NCBI GenBank assembly: GCA_014237855.1
Contig: JABACD010000013.1
Span: forward strand, 25,147 to 89,146
Reading direction: 5' to 3'
Length of the DNA: 64,000 nucleotides
Source: Planctomycetota bacterium
Lineage (GTDB): Bacteria > Planctomycetota > UBA1135 > GCA-002686595
Each line of letters starts with the position of its first letter. The first letter of the stretch is position 1. Of this stretch, positions 33,222 through 42,758 are shown one piece after another. The notes below the pieces were generated by a model. That model had not been told where the DNA came from. It was given only the letters and a program-made list of their open reading frames with translations, and searched no databases. The translations under genes were made by a program, and so were the position numbers.

Positions 33222-34886
33222 TCATTGATCGGCGGTAAAGAGCCCCAGCTGAGTCCCCCAGGCACCCAGCTCCAGCGGATCCCCCAGGTCTCCGGTGCCT
33301 TTGCCATCGGTTCTTCCCAGGAATTCAGCTGCGAGGGCCGCCTGACGATCCCCAAGCAGGCCTAGCAGGGCCAGCCAGCCCTCGGCCCGCCGGGTTTGGC
33401 CGAATCCCAGGGCCAGGAGAGCCTGCTCAGTGCAGACAGCCCGGGCAGTCTCTGCATCGTCTACCGGCTGGAGGCCGGCCTCGGCAATCTGATCGACGAG
33501 TGCGGCCAGGGACTCGACTCGCTCGCCCTCGAGCCCCTCTGACCAGTCGAGCCGACGCTCGATCGCTGCCTGGTAGTGTCCCAGGCGCAGATCGACCACG
33601 GTTCGCTCCACCGGATAGGCCTCGGTGATGGCCACGAATCTCCAGCCCAGCGTCCCCACGAGAACCACCAGGGCGGTCCCCGCAACGGCGACTAGCCCTC
33701 TGTGAAGGCGCTCTCCCACCTTCGGGTCAGCCGCTGCCCGCCCCAGGAAGGCGATCCGGTGGTTCGTGCTGAAGTGGCGCCAGCCGCCACGATCATGGCT
33801 CGCCGGCGCCACGGCCCGCAAGGCGCTGGTGATCCCGATCCCATCGCGTAGCAGGTTCAGGCTGTAGAGGTCGGCCTCGAGTTCGATCCGCCTGGAGAGC
33901 CAGCCAAAGACGACCAGCCACACGACCAGGCCCACGCACAGGACCCCCAGGAGCAAGAGCTCATTCTCGAAGGCCAAGAAGCTCATGAGGAAATCCAGCA
34001 CTCCGAAGAAAGCCAAGGCGTTCACCAGCAAGATCAAGACGTGATAGCGCTTGGCGTGGCCAATCTCGTGAGCGAAGACCGCGGCCAGCTCACGGAGACC
34101 CAGCTGCCCCATCAAGGCATCCGTGAAGAAGACCCTTCGAGTGCCCGGCACGATCCCGACGATGGCCGCGTTCGCCATCAGGTTTCCCGTCTTCCAGACG
34201 AGCAACTCGCCGTAGCGAAAGTCTGCCAGTCGAGCGACGCCATGGAGCACGTCCAGCTGAAGCCCAGCGGGCACACGCTCTGTGTCCCAGGTAACTCGCA
34301 AGAAGACCGGCAAGAACATCACGAAGCACGCCGCCAGGATTCCCGTGAACCCGAAGCTCCACAGGGTGATCTCCTCGACGCCCACTCTCAAGAGCTCCCA
34401 GCGGCCCAGCAGAGAGGCCAGCAGGATGTAGGCAACGATCGGCCCCAACCCTGTCAGGAACATGCGGGTCTGGAACATCCGAAGACCTTGCCTGGCTCCC
34501 TTGCTCGACCGACCTGCACGAGCCCCAGCATCAATCCCTGCAAGGGTGTAGAGAACATAGGGCAGGAGAGCGAGGAGCAGCGCCGGCTCCGGCCAGGCAA
34601 GAATCGAGGGCCGAACACCAGACCAGGCCTCGACCGACCCCATCCATCCGAAGAACCCGATCGCCGTATATTGCAGCAGCACGGGAAGCAGGCGCTCAAG
34701 CCGTGACAGGAGGGCCGCACGGCGAAAGGCACCCGCAATACCAGCTCTGCGGCGAAGGCCAACGAGCACATACGGCAGGAAGGCAAGCGCGAAGACAGCC
34801 CACGGAAGCTCTGTCTCTGGCACCCCTCCCAGCTCTCCCAGGAACAAGCTCCCCAGGGCGAGGAGGATTGGAAAGAGAAAGCCCAT
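33222..34886 (-). CDS. M48-family membrane metalloprotease
   Basis: 554 residues with several membrane segments and a zinc-protease motif HEIGH in AAVFAHEIGHAKRYHVLIL (about residues 268-286), plus a downstream ELEAD segment supplying the third zinc ligand, as in the HtpX/Ste24 (M48) group. These proteases degrade damaged membrane proteins or process prenylated or lipid-linked substrates; which applies is unknown. The C-terminal 150 residues are soluble and helical. I use the ATG at 34886, which leaves 11 bp after dapF; an earlier in-frame start would overlap dapF. Confidence 0.88.
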   Translation of the reverse strand: MGFLFPILLALGSLFLGELGGVPETELPWAVFALAFLPYVLVGLRRRAGIAGAFRRAALLSRLERLLPVLLQYTAIGFFGWMGSVEAWSGVRPSILAWPEPALLLALLPYVLYTLAGIDAGARAGRSSKGARQGLRMFQTRMFLTGLGPIVAYILLASLLGRWELLRVGVEEITLWSFGFTGILAACFVMFLPVFLRVTWDTERVPAGLQLDVLHGVARLADFRYGELLVWKTGNLMANAAIVGIVPGTRRVFFTDALMGQLGLRELAAVFAHEIGHAKRYHVLILLVNALAFFGVLDFLMSFLAFENELLLLGVLCVGLVVWLVVFGWLSRRIELEADLYSLNLLRDGIGITSALRAVAPASHDRGGWRHFSTNHRIAFLGRAAADPKVGERLHRGLVAVAGTALVVLVGTLGWRFVAITEAYPVERTVVDLRLGHYQAAIERRLDWSEGLEGERVESLAALVDQIAEAGLQPVDDAETARAVCTEQALLALGFGQTRRAEGWLALLGLLGDRQAALAAEFLGRTDGKGTGDLGDPLELGAWGTQLGLFTADQ

Positions 34887-34897
34887 GGAGACTGGAG

Positions 34898-35710
34898 CTA
34901 CCTGGAAGCAGGCGGCGTCTCGAGAACGCAAGCTACCGGGAGTTCGCACGCTCCCAGGTAGAGCGCGTCACCAAGGAGAGCCAGGCTCCCCCCCGAACGA
35001 AGGCCCACTCGCAAGAGGCCACCTCGCATTCGCACGGCGAGTTCTTCACCAGGTGAACCAATCGTCGCCACGGCGGCACAGGCCCCAGTTCCACAGGCAG
35101 CCGTCTCACCGACTCCCCGCTCCCAGACCCGTAGATGCCACGAATTCGCTCTCTTGGCCAGGAATCCAACGTTTACACCCTCAGGAAAATCGGGGTGCAC
35201 CTGCATCTGCCCACCCAAGTTCAGGAGGTCATGGTCACGCTCGTCCTCTACCTGGAGGACGCAGTGGGGGTTGCCCACGAGCACTCGCCGAGCGCTGATC
35301 AGCCCGTCGATGCAAGGCATGGCCGAAGTAAGGCTCGAGATGCTGGCTGCTCCCATCTCTGCTGCGAGCTCAGCAAGATCACCGACTCTCGAGAGCAACT
35401 CGACTCGACGCGGACCAACATCTGTCTGCAGTTCGAGGGCTGCTGCGTGGCCGACTCGGGCCAGATGCCAGCCCACACAGCGCTGACCGTTCCCGCAGGC
35501 TTCAGGTCGGGTTCCGTCCGCGTTGTAGATCACCATTCGAAAGGTGTCTTCCGCTTCTCTCGCAACCAGCAGCAGGCCGTCAGCCCTGCGGCCATCGAAT
35601 GATTCCAACCCACAGACAGTGCGGGCAATCATCGGCCAGTTCCGTCCCTCGAGGTCGGCTTCGATCAGGAGAAAGCGGTTGTCCGCACCGGAGTAGCGAT
35701 GGAAGAGCAC
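34898..35710 (-). CDS. dapF: diaminopimelate epimerase
   Basis: DapF turns L,L-diaminopimelate into the meso form for lysine and peptidoglycan synthesis. The two catalytic cysteines are visible in YNADGTRPEACGNGQRC (about residues 61-77) and GVGETAACGTGACAAV (about 204-219). The N-terminus YSGADNRFLLIE departs from the common K-x-x-G-x-G-N-D-F form but keeps its layout. Length 270 is normal. It lies between rnhC (6 bp gap) and the M48 protease, all on minus. Confidence 0.93.
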   Translation of the reverse strand: MLFHRYSGADNRFLLIEADLEGRNWPMIARTVCGLESFDGRRADGLLLVAREAEDTFRMVIYNADGTRPEACGNGQRCVGWHLARVGHAAALELQTDVGPRRVELLSRVGDLAELAAEMGAASISSLTSAMPCIDGLISARRVLVGNPHCVLQVEDERDHDLLNLGGQMQVHPDFPEGVNVGFLAKRANSWHLRVWERGVGETAACGTGACAAVATIGSPGEELAVRMRGGLLRVGLRSGGSLALLGDALYLGACELPVACVLETPPASR

Positions 35711-35716
35711 GATGGT

Positions 35717-36610
35717 CTAGTTCCCACGCAAGAGCGCGTTCACCTTCTCGAGATTCTTGAAGTGAACCTTGGCCACCTCTGCTAGGCGCTCAACACCATA
35801 CTGACGTGCAAAGGACGCACCCACGATGTCGACCGGCGGGCCCGCCCCCTTGTGTAGTTCGAGATCAAAGGTCTGACCGAGATCATGCAAGCTCGCGAGG
35901 AACTCGGCACGGGCCAGGATGCTCGCAGCTGCCACGGCAACCTCGGACTCAGCGCGCGGCCGTTGCTCGATATCGAGGCGCAGATCCTTCAGGGCAGGAC
36001 CAATCTCATCCTTCTTGGAGAACTGGTCGATCACGACCCGGTCCCCGGGCTCCGCGACCTCCCTGATGGCCTGCGCGTGTAGCTGTGACAGGAGTGTGTG
36101 CAGGCCGACTTGCTCCCAGCGCTCGTTGTAATCACCCGGTGCAAGAACCTGGAGCGAGTGCCTCACCTCCCCCCTCAACCAGGCCCCTAGCTTGAGGGCA
36201 CGGGGGTCCGTGACCCGCTTGCTGTCCATCACTCCCGCGTCCCGCAGGGTGCGTGCCTCATCAGGGTCCAAGCGCACGGCGCACACGACCAGCGGACCAA
36301 AGAAGTCCCCCTTGCCAGTCTCATCGCTACCTACAGTCGTCCTCTCGGTGATCGGCGACACAACAGGGTCACGTGCTTCCGAGGGAGCTGGCGCCTCGAC
36401 CCCTGCGTATCGAGCCAGGAAGAGCGCCGGGTCAGGGCCTTGAACGACGAACTTGCCCGACTGATACAAGGTGGCGACGACGCCCTCACCCTTGATGCTG
36501 AAGAGCGCGTGGGGAACGGTGCGAAACTCGAACTGACCACCCGCCAGGCGCTCACGGAGCGCGGGGCGGTCTGCGGCCGGGATCGAGATGACGAGGGTCT
36601 GCTGGCTCAC
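35717..36610 (-). CDS. rnhC: ribonuclease HIII
   Basis: RNase HIII cuts the RNA strand of RNA/DNA hybrids. The 297-residue product has the N-terminal TBP-like substrate-binding domain (about 1-85; FSIKGEGVVATLYQSGKFVV) and a type 2 RNase H domain starting VGSDETGKGDFFGPLVVCAV. Asp and Glu of the DEx core are visible, with further acidic residues in DRVVIDQFSKKDEIG and in the EVAVAAASILAR segment. Presence of the GKGDFFGP form together with the N-terminal domain indicates HIII rather than HII. ATG at 36610. Confidence 0.93.
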   Translation of the reverse strand: MSQQTLVISIPAADRPALRERLAGGQFEFRTVPHALFSIKGEGVVATLYQSGKFVVQGPDPALFLARYAGVEAPAPSEARDPVVSPITERTTVGSDETGKGDFFGPLVVCAVRLDPDEARTLRDAGVMDSKRVTDPRALKLGAWLRGEVRHSLQVLAPGDYNERWEQVGLHTLLSQLHAQAIREVAEPGDRVVIDQFSKKDEIGPALKDLRLDIEQRPRAESEVAVAAASILARAEFLASLHDLGQTFDLELHKGAGPPVDIVGASFARQYGVERLAEVAKVHFKNLEKVNALLRGN

Positions 36611-36833
36611 CCCTGGATTCTGTCAGATGAGTGGCCGTGCGGAGAATGAGAAGAGGCTCATTCCTCCCTCGCGGGGTCTCTCCAGTGTGGCGCGGGCTCG
36701 CTCGTGGCCAAAAACGGCGTAGCCCTTACTCATGCCAGGGGAATACAATGCGGCGACCAGTCCGTCGGGTCCCAGGAGCCAACGGTCCTCAGAAGCTGCA
36801 CCCGACGAGAATCAGGACGAACCAGACGTGGCG

Positions 36834-38189
<1,356 letters not shown>

Positions 38190-38227
38190 GGGGAGCCGGT
38201 TGAATTGACTTCAACGGAGCGAGTCCG

Positions 38228-39934
38228 ATGAATCCGATAGTCGTCGCCATTGGCTGTCTGGTGGCCCTGCTCCTTGGGTACCGCCTCTACTCTCGCTATC
38301 TCTCCCAGGTCGTCTTTCGGCTAGATCCCGGCGAGCCCGTTCCTGCTGTCGAGCAAGAAGACGGGGTGGACTTCGTCCCCACCAAGCCCGAGGTCTTGTG
38401 GGGGCATCACTTCTCGTCGATCGCCGGCGCAGCACCGATTCTTGGTCCAGCCATGGCGATCGTGTGGGGCTGGGCACCAGCACTCCTGTGGATCGTACTT
38501 GGTGTGATCTTCATGGGAGCAGCCCACGACTTCGGAGCGCTGGTGCTCTCGATCCGTCACCGTGGCGTCACCATCGGGAACCTGGCCAATCTCTTCATCG
38601 GCGAGAGATCCCGGGTGCTCTTCCTGCTGATCATCTTCTTCTTGATCTGGCTGGTTGGAGCAGTGTTCGCCTTCGCGATCGCCGGGCTCCTGACGAAGTT
38701 CCCGGCCAGCATCCTGCCTGTCAACCTGGAGATTCCGATTGCCATCCTCATTGGTTGGTGGGGCTACCGGCGCAAGAAGTCGCTGACGATCCCCTCGATC
38801 GTTGCTCTTGTACTCCTGTACCTGATGATCTTCGGGACGGCATCGGGAAGGCTCTGGGTTCCCGCCGAAGGATCTCTCCTGCTCTCGAAGGATTTCTGGT
38901 TGGTAGCCCTGATGGGTTATGCCTTTGTTGCAAGCAGCTTGCCGGTGTGGTGCTTGCTGCAACCCCGCGACCTGATCAACAGCCACCAACTCGTGGTCGG
39001 GCTCAGCGCCCTCTACCTGGGCTTCTTCCTGACCCAGCCAGAATTTGCGGCCCCCGCAGTGGGTGAGTTGAGTGCACTCCCAGCGGTCTTCCCCCTTCTC
39101 TTCGTCACGATTGCCTGTGGCGCCATCTCTGGTTTCCACGGGCTGGTCTCATCTGGAACCACCAGCAAGCAGATTGCGCGCGCCACCGATGCACGGCCGA
39201 TTGGCTACGGAGCGATGCTTGTCGAGGCCAGCCTCGCCATCCTTGCCACCATGGCCGTGGCCTGTGGGCTCTGGAGCGGAGCCGCCCACGGTCACGCCTG
39301 GGACTTCCTGCAAGCGAAGATCCACGCCGGCGAGGCGGGAGGGGTCATGCCTCTGCCCCAGGTTGGGGAGGCCCTGATGGCCTTCGTGAATGGCTCTGCC
39401 AGCTTCCTGTCCTCGATCGGAATCCCTGACGAGATCGGGATGACGGTCGTCGCTGTACTCGTGATCTCCTTCGCCGCCACCAGCCTCGATACGGCCCTCC
39501 GTATCCAGCGCATGGTGCTCGCGGAGCTTGGAGGCATCTATCGGGTCAAGCCCCTGGAGAACCGCTGGATCGGGGGTGCCATCGCCGCCAGCTCGGTGCT
39601 CGTCCTGATCTACGCCGACTACGATCATGGGGCAAAGAGCCTGTGGCCTGTGTTTGGGGCGACGAATCAGGTTCTGGCGGCCTTCACCCTGCTCATCACA
39701 GCACTCTACCTGCGGGGACTGGGGCGAAAATCGGCGTTCTATTCGATCCCTGCTATCATCGTGATGTGTATCACTATCTCTGCAATGGCCGTGCAAGTCT
39801 TGCGGGACTTCACCGCCGAGAAATGGCTCGTCAGTGGCGTTGGCGGGGCGATCTCGGTCCTCACAGTGTGGGTCGCCGTCGAGGGCGGACTGGCCTGGCG
39901 CAGGGGCTCAAAGGCCCACGCCAACCAGCCATAG
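38228..39934 (+). CDS. cstA: carbon starvation protein CstA-like transporter
   Basis: A polytopic inner-membrane protein of 568 residues. CstA family members import peptides or pyruvate under carbon limitation. Signatures: GYRLYSRYLSQVVFRLDPGE near the N-terminus, VLWGHHFSSIAGAAPILGPA, HDFGALVLSIRHRGVTIGNL, FHGLVSSGTTSKQIARATDA and ATSLDTALRIQRMVLAEL. The shorter size (E. coli CstA is 701 aa) is seen in many other phyla. It lies 38 bp after the cystathionine beta-synthase gene and may share its transcript. Confidence 0.93.
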   Translation: MNPIVVAIGCLVALLLGYRLYSRYLSQVVFRLDPGEPVPAVEQEDGVDFVPTKPEVLWGHHFSSIAGAAPILGPAMAIVWGWAPALLWIVLGVIFMGAAHDFGALVLSIRHRGVTIGNLANLFIGERSRVLFLLIIFFLIWLVGAVFAFAIAGLLTKFPASILPVNLEIPIAILIGWWGYRRKKSLTIPSIVALVLLYLMIFGTASGRLWVPAEGSLLLSKDFWLVALMGYAFVASSLPVWCLLQPRDLINSHQLVVGLSALYLGFFLTQPEFAAPAVGELSALPAVFPLLFVTIACGAISGFHGLVSSGTTSKQIARATDARPIGYGAMLVEASLAILATMAVACGLWSGAAHGHAWDFLQAKIHAGEAGGVMPLPQVGEALMAFVNGSASFLSSIGIPDEIGMTVVAVLVISFAATSLDTALRIQRMVLAELGGIYRVKPLENRWIGGAIAASSVLVLIYADYDHGAKSLWPVFGATNQVLAAFTLLITALYLRGLGRKSAFYSIPAIIVMCITISAMAVQVLRDFTAEKWLVSGVGGAISVLTVWVAVEGGLAWRRGSKAHANQP

Positions 39935-40087
39935 CCGGAAATAAGTCCCCTCTCTCCCGGTCGGGCTACTGTCAGGTCAAGTCCGGTGCCGACAGCGACA
40001 CCTGGGGCGGGTCTCTGCGTTGGTTGCAGGGAACCACTCGCTAGGATTTCCTGGCCACGACATCTGCAAGCCCTTCAATAGCCTCCC

Positions 40088-41017
40088 ATGTCCTCATCCC
40101 TACACCGTTGCGTCCACTGGATCGGCGCTCCGCTCCTGGCCGGACTCGTCGTGGTTGGGGATTGCCCAGCCCAGTCGGATGGAAAGCCGTACACCGGTCA
40201 CGCGGTCCCCGGCTTCTTTGGTTTCGAGGCCTCCATGAAGCCCCCCCTGGGGATGTCCTACGAGAACATCGCCTACATGTACAACGCTACCACCGAGAAG
40301 GACCGGAACGGGAACAACACCGGGGTCTCGGGCAGCGTGCGACACATCAGCGATCACTTCACGGCGACCTGGTGCTCCCCCTGGAATATCTTCGGCGGAA
40401 ACTATGTCGCCCGTGCAACCGTATCGATGGGCAACAGTGCCCCCAACCCTCGCTCTCTTGATGCCGGCAACCGGGGCTTCAAGATGGGCGACACCTACCT
40501 GGAACCACTGGCCCTGTACTGGCCTGGAGAGAAGGGCTGGGCCACCCTCTCAGCTGGCTACTGGTTCGATACGGGAGACTTCTCAGCCGACAGCAACAAC
40601 AACAGCGGCAAGGGGTTCCAAACCTGGCAGCTGGCGATGGGGTTTGTCTACTGGCCGAACGAAGAGCGCCTCTGGAACTTCTCCCTCTACACCCGCCTGG
40701 GGATGCACAGCAAGGTGGACGGCCTTAACCTTCGGCCAGGGGACGACCTGGTGACCGACTGGGCGTTTGGCAAGCACGTGACCGATCGCTGGAACCTGGG
40801 GTTGGTCGGCTACGGCATCTGGCAGACCTCGCGCGACAAGGGCTCCGACGCCAATGAGGAAATCGGCTTCTATGGCACCTCGGCCATCGGTCTGGGGGCG
40901 AGCTACAAGATGCCATCCTGGGGAGGAAAGGTGGACGTGCGTCTCTACCAGGAACTCAACGTCTACAACCACACCGAAGGTCAGGCCCTGATCTTGAGTG
41001 CGGACTTCCTGCTGTAG
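40088..41017 (+). CDS. outer-membrane beta-barrel protein (phenol MetA degradation-like transporter family)
   Basis: 309 residues. A signal peptide (about 1-29, ending near CPAQS) is followed by alternating hydrophobic/polar strands rich in Tyr, Trp and Asn: GMSYENIAYMYNATTEK, GDTYLEPLALYWPGEKGWA, LSAGYWFDTGDFSADSNNNS, WNLGLVGYGIWQTS, and a terminal LILSADFLL strand ending in an aromatic/hydrophobic residue. This layout recalls the family named after the phenol MetA pathway, presumed outer-membrane channels. No substrate can be assigned. The gene stands alone, convergent with the DUF72 gene. Confidence 0.72.
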   Translation: MSSSLHRCVHWIGAPLLAGLVVVGDCPAQSDGKPYTGHAVPGFFGFEASMKPPLGMSYENIAYMYNATTEKDRNGNNTGVSGSVRHISDHFTATWCSPWNIFGGNYVARATVSMGNSAPNPRSLDAGNRGFKMGDTYLEPLALYWPGEKGWATLSAGYWFDTGDFSADSNNNSGKGFQTWQLAMGFVYWPNEERLWNFSLYTRLGMHSKVDGLNLRPGDDLVTDWAFGKHVTDRWNLGLVGYGIWQTSRDKGSDANEEIGFYGTSAIGLGASYKMPSWGGKVDVRLYQELNVYNHTEGQALILSADFLL

Positions 41018-41038
41018 CCAACCGCTCCTAGGCCGGGC

Positions 41039-41920
41039 CTAGAACAGGCTCTGTTGGCCGCGGGTCCTGGAGATCTCCCGAAGTCTCGGATAGCGGTCCA
41101 CAAGAGTCTCCGGGGCCGGAACAGGACCACCGTTGATGGACGCCTGAATCTCGAGGCCGTTCACGATCGCCTGGCCCTCGAAGTGGTTGTTCGTGATGAC
41201 ATAGACGTCCTCATGCTCTGCTGCCAATTCGAGGGTCTTCTCCACGACACCCTCTATCTCCTCTGGTGAGTAGAGATAGTCGTAGCGCTGATCGCGTCCA
41301 GCCCCTTGTCTGAACCATTGGGTCCGATTGCGTCCGTGGAGCCGGTAGTAACCGAGCTCACCCGTGCTTGGAATGACCTCCGGAGGGTGGTCCGCCGCAG
41401 ACGGAAGGTCAATGTTGAGCAAGGTGGCCCGGTGAGATCGAAGCAACCCATAGCTCTCCTCGTCAAACCAGCTACGGTGGCGGAGCTCCAAGGACACCCG
41501 CTGATCAGACCAGGCCTCGATGAGTCGGTTGAGCCTGCCGCGGTTTTCGACAGTAGACCGGAAGCTGACCGGGAACTGGATCAAGAGAGAGCCGAGCTTG
41601 CCGCTGGAAATCAGAGGCTCGATGCCGGAGCGGAAAGCACTGATTGCCTCTGAGTGCTCTCTCCCTTGAAGCTCCTCTCCATGGGTGAAGGAGCCATTCA
41701 GCTTGCTGAGAAAGCGAAAGTTCGGGTGGTCCTGGACAAGCTCCACCCATCGCTCGGCATGCTCTCGGCGCGGCATTGCATGGAAACTGCTGTTGATCTC
41801 CATGCAGTCGAAGTAACCCGCCAGAAACTCCAGCCCATGGAAGCCTCGCGGCTTCCGTCTTGGGTAGACAACTCCCTCCCAATCCGAGTAGGACCACCCC
41901 GCCGGGCCAACCCGTATCAC
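41039..41920 (-). CDS. DUF72 (YecE-like) protein
   Basis: 293 residues with the DUF72 fold signature: IRVGPAGWSYSDWEGVVYP at the N-terminus, YFDCMEINSSFHAMP, FRFLSKLNGSFTHG, LGSLLIQFPVSFRS, and YYRLHGRNRTQWFR with a final DVYVITNNHFEGQAIVNGLE. A TIM-barrel of unknown biochemical role. I place the start at the GTG at 41920, whose GTGA overlaps the stop of the upstream acyltransferase gene. A longer in-frame start would duplicate that gene in another frame and lacks family resemblance. Confidence 0.9.
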   Translation of the reverse strand: MIRVGPAGWSYSDWEGVVYPRRKPRGFHGLEFLAGYFDCMEINSSFHAMPRREHAERWVELVQDHPNFRFLSKLNGSFTHGEELQGREHSEAISAFRSGIEPLISSGKLGSLLIQFPVSFRSTVENRGRLNRLIEAWSDQRVSLELRHRSWFDEESYGLLRSHRATLLNIDLPSAADHPPEVIPSTGELGYYRLHGRNRTQWFRQGAGRDQRYDYLYSPEEIEGVVEKTLELAAEHEDVYVITNNHFEGQAIVNGLEIQASINGGPVPAPETLVDRYPRLREISRTRGQQSLF

Positions 41921-42642
41921 GTCTCCAGCTCTTGGCCCAGGATTGCTGCAGCCGCGCGCTCCGCGGAGAGCATTCGCTCTTGAATGAGATCTGTCGCCTC
42001 CGCCTGCTCCTCCTCGGTCGCCTCCCGCCCCACGAAGACGGGCTCTTCGTAATAGAACACGACTCGCGACCAGGGCTTTGGAATCATCAGACGGTCCCAG
42101 CTCCTCGCTCTCCAGTGACGCTCGCTTGCAAAGCCACAAGGCACTACCCCGTAGCCTGTCGCTCTCGACATCCAGGCCAGGCCGGGGTTCATGGAGTGAC
42201 GTGGGCCTCGTGGTCCGTCCGGTGTGATGACCAGGACACACCCTTCGCGCAGAGCTGTCAGCATCTCTCGAAGTGCCCTGGCCCCCCCGCGACTGGAAGA
42301 GCCTCGAATCACCCCGTAGCCAAACGTCTCCAGCAAGTGCTCCGAGATATCTCCGTCACCACTCGAGGAGACCAAGACCTTGTAGCCCCGATCCCTGTAG
42401 TGCGGCAAACCGACCAGCATCTTGCCGTGCCAGAGCGCCATGAAGTGTCCCCCACCCTTGCCCTTCGAGGCGGCGAATTGCTCCTCGTGGTGAATCTCCA
42501 CGGTCCAGGTCTTCGAAAGCAGCCGAAAACAGAGCGCCCCTACAATTCGCATGAACCACTTTGCCGAGGAACGCCGAGCGCGACGGAGTGCCTTGATACG
42601 GCGCAACCGCACTTGGAGTGGAACGGAACTGGATGAAGTCAT
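41917..42642 (-). CDS. DUF374 lysophospholipid acyltransferase-family protein
   Basis: About 241 residues. It has the DUF374 motif set: MALWHGKMLVGLPHYRDRG (W-H-G, catalytic His region), SSSGDGDISEHLLETFGYGV, RGSSSRGGARALREML, and VLVITPDGPRGPRHSMNPG. The family is related to LpxL-type and PlsC-type acyltransferases and may acylate lipid A-like or phospholipid precursors; the substrate is not known. The N-terminus is basic and then has a hydrophobic helix (about residues 25-40). Start could be the ATG at 42642 or an in-frame GTG at 42678. Overlaps DUF72 by 4 bp, so the two are coupled. Confidence 0.87.
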   Translation of the reverse strand: MTSSSSVPLQVRLRRIKALRRARRSSAKWFMRIVGALCFRLLSKTWTVEIHHEEQFAASKGKGGGHFMALWHGKMLVGLPHYRDRGYKVLVSSSGDGDISEHLLETFGYGVIRGSSSRGGARALREMLTALREGCVLVITPDGPRGPRHSMNPGLAWMSRATGYGVVPCGFASERHWRARSWDRLMIPKPWSRVVFYYEEPVFVGREATEEEQAEATDLIQERMLSAERAAAAILGQELET

Positions 42643-42758
42643 GCTCTCACGAGGGAGTTGCGGCCCTCGGCTGGCCACGAGGAGTGCCGAACATCATAGC
42701 GGTTGCATTGCAGCTGAGCTGCGCGGGTGCGGTTCGGCCTCGCTGGCCCCCGCTGGAT

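Noticed and set aside
36744..36749. TACAAT as -10 of the cystathionine beta-synthase gene
   Set aside because: No acceptable -35 hexamer at 16-18 bases; too weak to list as a promoter.
40050..40080. Sigma-54-like TGGCCACGACATCTGC before the outer-membrane protein gene
   Set aside because: Spacing is one base too long and the first half is a poor match.
41028..41042. Small palindrome CTAGGCCGGGCCTAG between convergent genes
   Set aside because: Only a 6-bp stem that overlaps a stop codon, with no T-run; not supported as a terminator.
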